Positions 7,917 to 9,347 of a stretch of DNA of 9,347 nucleotides are shown here, one piece after another (positions within the stretch are counted from its first letter, which is position 1; each line of letters opens with the position of its first letter). Both the position numbers and the translations under genes were made by a program. Source of the stretch: Flavobacteriaceae bacterium (GTDB lineage Bacteria; Bacteroidota; Bacteroidia; Flavobacteriales; Flavobacteriaceae); assembly GCA_030618945.1 (NCBI GenBank), contig JAUXCI010000085.1:1-9347 (forward strand), in the 5' to 3' direction. Under the pieces are notes generated by a model. The model worked only from the letters and a program-made list of their open reading frames with translations, ran no database searches and was not told the origin of the DNA.

Positions 7917-7948
7917 TGTTAGGAAAACACTTTTTTAGCTTATCTTTA
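7916..7948 (+). promoter_or_regulatory. Candidate -33/-7 promoter for purE
   Basis: TTG at 7916-7918 followed after 22 nt by TATCTTTA at 7941-7948 (seven of eight positions of TAnnTTTG) is the best plus-strand candidate before purE, giving a leader of roughly 55 nt. The single mismatch and the AT-rich background make it tentative. No PurR-like operator or guanine riboswitch sequence was recognised in the leader. Confidence 0.22.
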
Positions 7949-7953
7949 GCGAT

Positions 7954-7984
7954 TAAAAATACAATATTTATTACTCGAATTCAA
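7954..7984 (-). promoter_or_regulatory. Candidate -33/-7 promoter for the GH3 gene
   Basis: Read on the minus strand, TTG (7984-7982) is followed after 20 nt by TATTTTTA (7961-7954), which fits TTG-N(17-23)-TAnnTTTG except for the final base. It lies about 38 bp before the GH3 ATG. With the purE candidate it would make 7917-8009 a divergent promoter region, the two -7 elements being only a few bases apart. Confidence 0.35.
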
Positions 7985-8009
7985 TAAGATTTATTTTAAA
8001 TTATAAAAT

Positions 8010-8495
8010 ATGGCCAAGGTTGGGATAATCATGGGTAGTGATTCAGATCTATCAATAATGCAGGAAGCTATTGATGTACTCAAAAGTTTTGGCGTAGATA
8101 CCGAAGTGGATATCGTTTCTGCCCATCGCACTCCAGAAAAATTATTTACCTATGCTACTCAGGCACACAAAAGAGGGGTCAAAGTGATCATTGCCGGCGC
8201 TGGAGGCGCAGCTCATTTACCCGGAATGGTAGCTTCAATGAGTCCTCTACCTGTAATTGGTGTTCCTGTAAAATCAAGAAATTCGATAGACGGATGGGAT
8301 TCTGTGCTGTCCATTCTTCAAATGCCTGCTGGAGTTCCAGTTGCCACAGTGGCTTTAGATGGGGCAAAAAATGCTGGCATTCTTGCGGCTCAGATCCTTG
8401 GATCCTCAGATGGAGATCTTATGAATAAAATTATACTGTTTAAAGAGGAATTGAAGACCAAAATAATAAAGGCTTCCGAAAATATGCGAAAATAA
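8010..8495 (+). CDS. purE: N5-carboxyaminoimidazole ribonucleotide mutase (class I PurE)
   Basis: A 161-residue cytoplasmic enzyme of de novo purine synthesis that moves the carboxylate of N5-CAIR to C4 to give CAIR. G-S-D-S-D at 9-13 binds the substrate phosphate. S-A-H-R-T-P at 37-42 carries the catalytic histidine (His39, equivalent to His45 of E. coli PurE), and G-A-G-G-A-A-H-L-P-G at 63-72 is the second active-site loop. Length equals that of the usual octameric class I enzyme. N5-CAIR is made by PurK, whose gene often adjoins purE in Flavobacteria, but here the upstream neighbour is the divergent GH3 gene, so purK must lie elsewhere. The following M3 peptidase gene is a common downstream neighbour. 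Confidence 0.97.
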   Translation: MAKVGIIMGSDSDLSIMQEAIDVLKSFGVDTEVDIVSAHRTPEKLFTYATQAHKRGVKVIIAGAGGAAHLPGMVASMSPLPVIGVPVKSRNSIDGWDSVLSILQMPAGVPVATVALDGAKNAGILAAQILGSSDGDLMNKIILFKEELKTKIIKASENMRK

Positions 8496-8514
8496 CCTTC
8501 CAAGATTGCACAAA

Positions 8515-8535
8515 ATTAAAAAGATAATTTTTAAT
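8515..8535 (+). terminator. A/T-only hairpin after purE, possible weak terminator
   Basis: ATTAAAAA at 8515-8522 and TTTTTAAT at 8528-8535 are exact reverse complements around a 5-nt GATAA loop, 20 bp beyond the purE stop. The stem has no G or C, so it is weak, though the T-run in the right arm resembles a terminator tail. TAATTTTT at 8525-8532, with TTG at 8506-8508 (16 nt apart), is also a poor promoter match, so the spot may serve the next gene instead. Confidence 0.22.
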
Positions 8536-8595
8536 GAGATCTATTTTGGGTTCCATTAAACTTTCCTTGATATCAAATTTAATTCAACCGATTTT

Positions 8596-9318
8596 ATGAA
8601 CAATCCATTATTAGAAGATTTTGATACCTTATATGACGCCGCTCCCTTTTCAAGGTTCAACAATGAGCATTTTAAACCTGCCTTTAAGAAGGCTATTGAA
8701 CTGGCTAAAAACGAAATAGACCTTATTACAACTAATACTGAAGAACCCAATTTTTCGAATACTTTGGAGGCTCTCGAATTTTCGGGAGAAAAAATAAACA
8801 TAATTTCCGGCATTTTTTTTAACCTTAATTCGGCCGAAACAAATGAGGAAATTCAAAATATTGCCCAGGAAGTATCTCCTATGTTAAGCGAATTTAGCAA
8901 TGACATTACATTAAACGAAGTGCTTTTTAAAAGAATTAAAACCGTTTATCAACATAAAGATGATTTGGATTTAAATCCAGAAGAAAAAATGCTCTTGGAC
9001 AAAAAATATAAAGCATTTGTTAGAAATGGTGCTAATCTCAATGACAAAGAAAAAATTGAATTACGAGAGATTGACAAGGTAAAATCAAAATTAAGCCTTC
9101 AGTTTGGAGAGAATGTTCTGGCTGAAACCAATAATTTTGAGATGATCATCACCGACGAAAAGGAATTGCAAGGACTTCCTGAGGGTGTAATTGAAGGAGC
9201 GCGAATGCTGGCTGAAGAAAAAAAATTGGATGGGTGGATCTTTACTTTAGACTATCCAAGTTATATTCCTTTTATGACATACGCTAATAATAGGCAATTG
9301 CTACAAAAAATGATATGA
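8596..9318 (+). pseudogene. M3 family oligopeptidase (Dcp/OpdA-like), N-terminal fragment, prematurely stopped
   Basis: The reading frame opens M-N-N-P-L-L and follows the helical N-terminal domain of Bacteroidota M3 peptidases: N-E-H-F-K-P-A-F at 23-30, F-F-N-L-N-S-A-E-T-N at 74-83, R-N-G-A-N-L at 143-148, L-S-L-Q-F-G-E-N-V-L at 166-175, and T-L-D-Y-P-S-Y-I-P-F at 217-226. Agreement holds to N-N-R-Q-L at 231-235, then the protein reads L-Q-K-M-I and stops at 240. Intact members are about 670-700 residues, with the zinc-binding HExxH far downstream, so this product has no catalytic site. Neither other frame over the last 30 bases resumes the expected family sequence, so a single-base frameshift is not the obvious cause; an insertion, deletion or assembly join near 9300 is more likely. 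When whole, the family degrades short peptides in the cytoplasm. The start is well supported by the family N-terminus. Confidence 0.7.
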
Positions 9319-9347
9319 TAACAAAACCAAAACCATCTTCCATTATA

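Noticed and set aside
8567..8576. Perfect 10-bp palindrome TTGATATCAA upstream of the M3 gene
   Set aside because: It could be an operator, but a single short palindrome in AT-rich DNA with no second copy in the window is likely chance.
8556..8856. Two minus-strand open frames opposite the M3 gene start
   Set aside because: Both are antisense to a clearly M3-like coding region and have no recognisable features.
1..9347. Search for tRNA/rRNA genes, CRISPR repeats, riboswitches and complete insertion sequences
   Set aside because: No cloverleaf-like segments, regularly spaced repeats, conserved riboswitch cores or transposase motifs were seen on either strand by reading; only the unexplained break near 9300 hints at a possible element outside the window.

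Overview
The window looks like chromosomal DNA from a member of the Flavobacteriaceae (Bacteroidota). The DNA is AT-rich, Shine-Dalgarno motifs are largely absent, and several leaders carry matches to the Bacteroidota -7 promoter element (TAnnTTTG). The protein families also fit: a DUF4286 protein next to rsmA, a glutaminyl-tRNA synthetase with the Bacteroidota-style YDWTHGESDY segment, a bacterial GH3 protein, and purE followed by an M3 peptidase. The genus cannot be named from the sequence alone.

Layout. Positions 1-38 may hold the last codons of an upstream gene. Positions 128-2587 are a compact same-strand cluster: a DUF4286 protein, rsmA (16S rRNA dimethyltransferase) and mgtE (Mg2+ transporter/channel). 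The last two overlap by 20 bp. A leader with a perfect -7 element precedes glnS (2697-4385), which is followed after 26 bp by a GTG-started long-chain polyprenyl diphosphate synthase (4412-5389), probably making the quinone side chain. Next is a papain-family (C1) lipoprotein peptidase (5452-6402), whose start codon lies in an inverted repeat. A GH3-family adenylating enzyme (7916-6399, minus strand) converges on it with a 4-nt overlap. Divergent from GH3 is purE (8010-8495). The last gene, starting at 8596, begins as a good M3 oligopeptidase but stops after 240 codons, before any catalytic residues.

How the genes relate. Most are housekeeping genes (ribosome maturation, Mg2+ homeostasis, tRNA charging, isoprenoid and purine synthesis) and form no single pathway. 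The accessory or less understood parts are the C1 lipoprotein, the GH3 enzyme and the interrupted M3 gene. I found no RNA gene, CRISPR array, complete mobile element or clearly new multi-gene system. The points most worth a second look are the M3 truncation near 9300-9318, the GH3 enzyme of unknown substrate, and the two-state hairpin over the C1 peptidase start.
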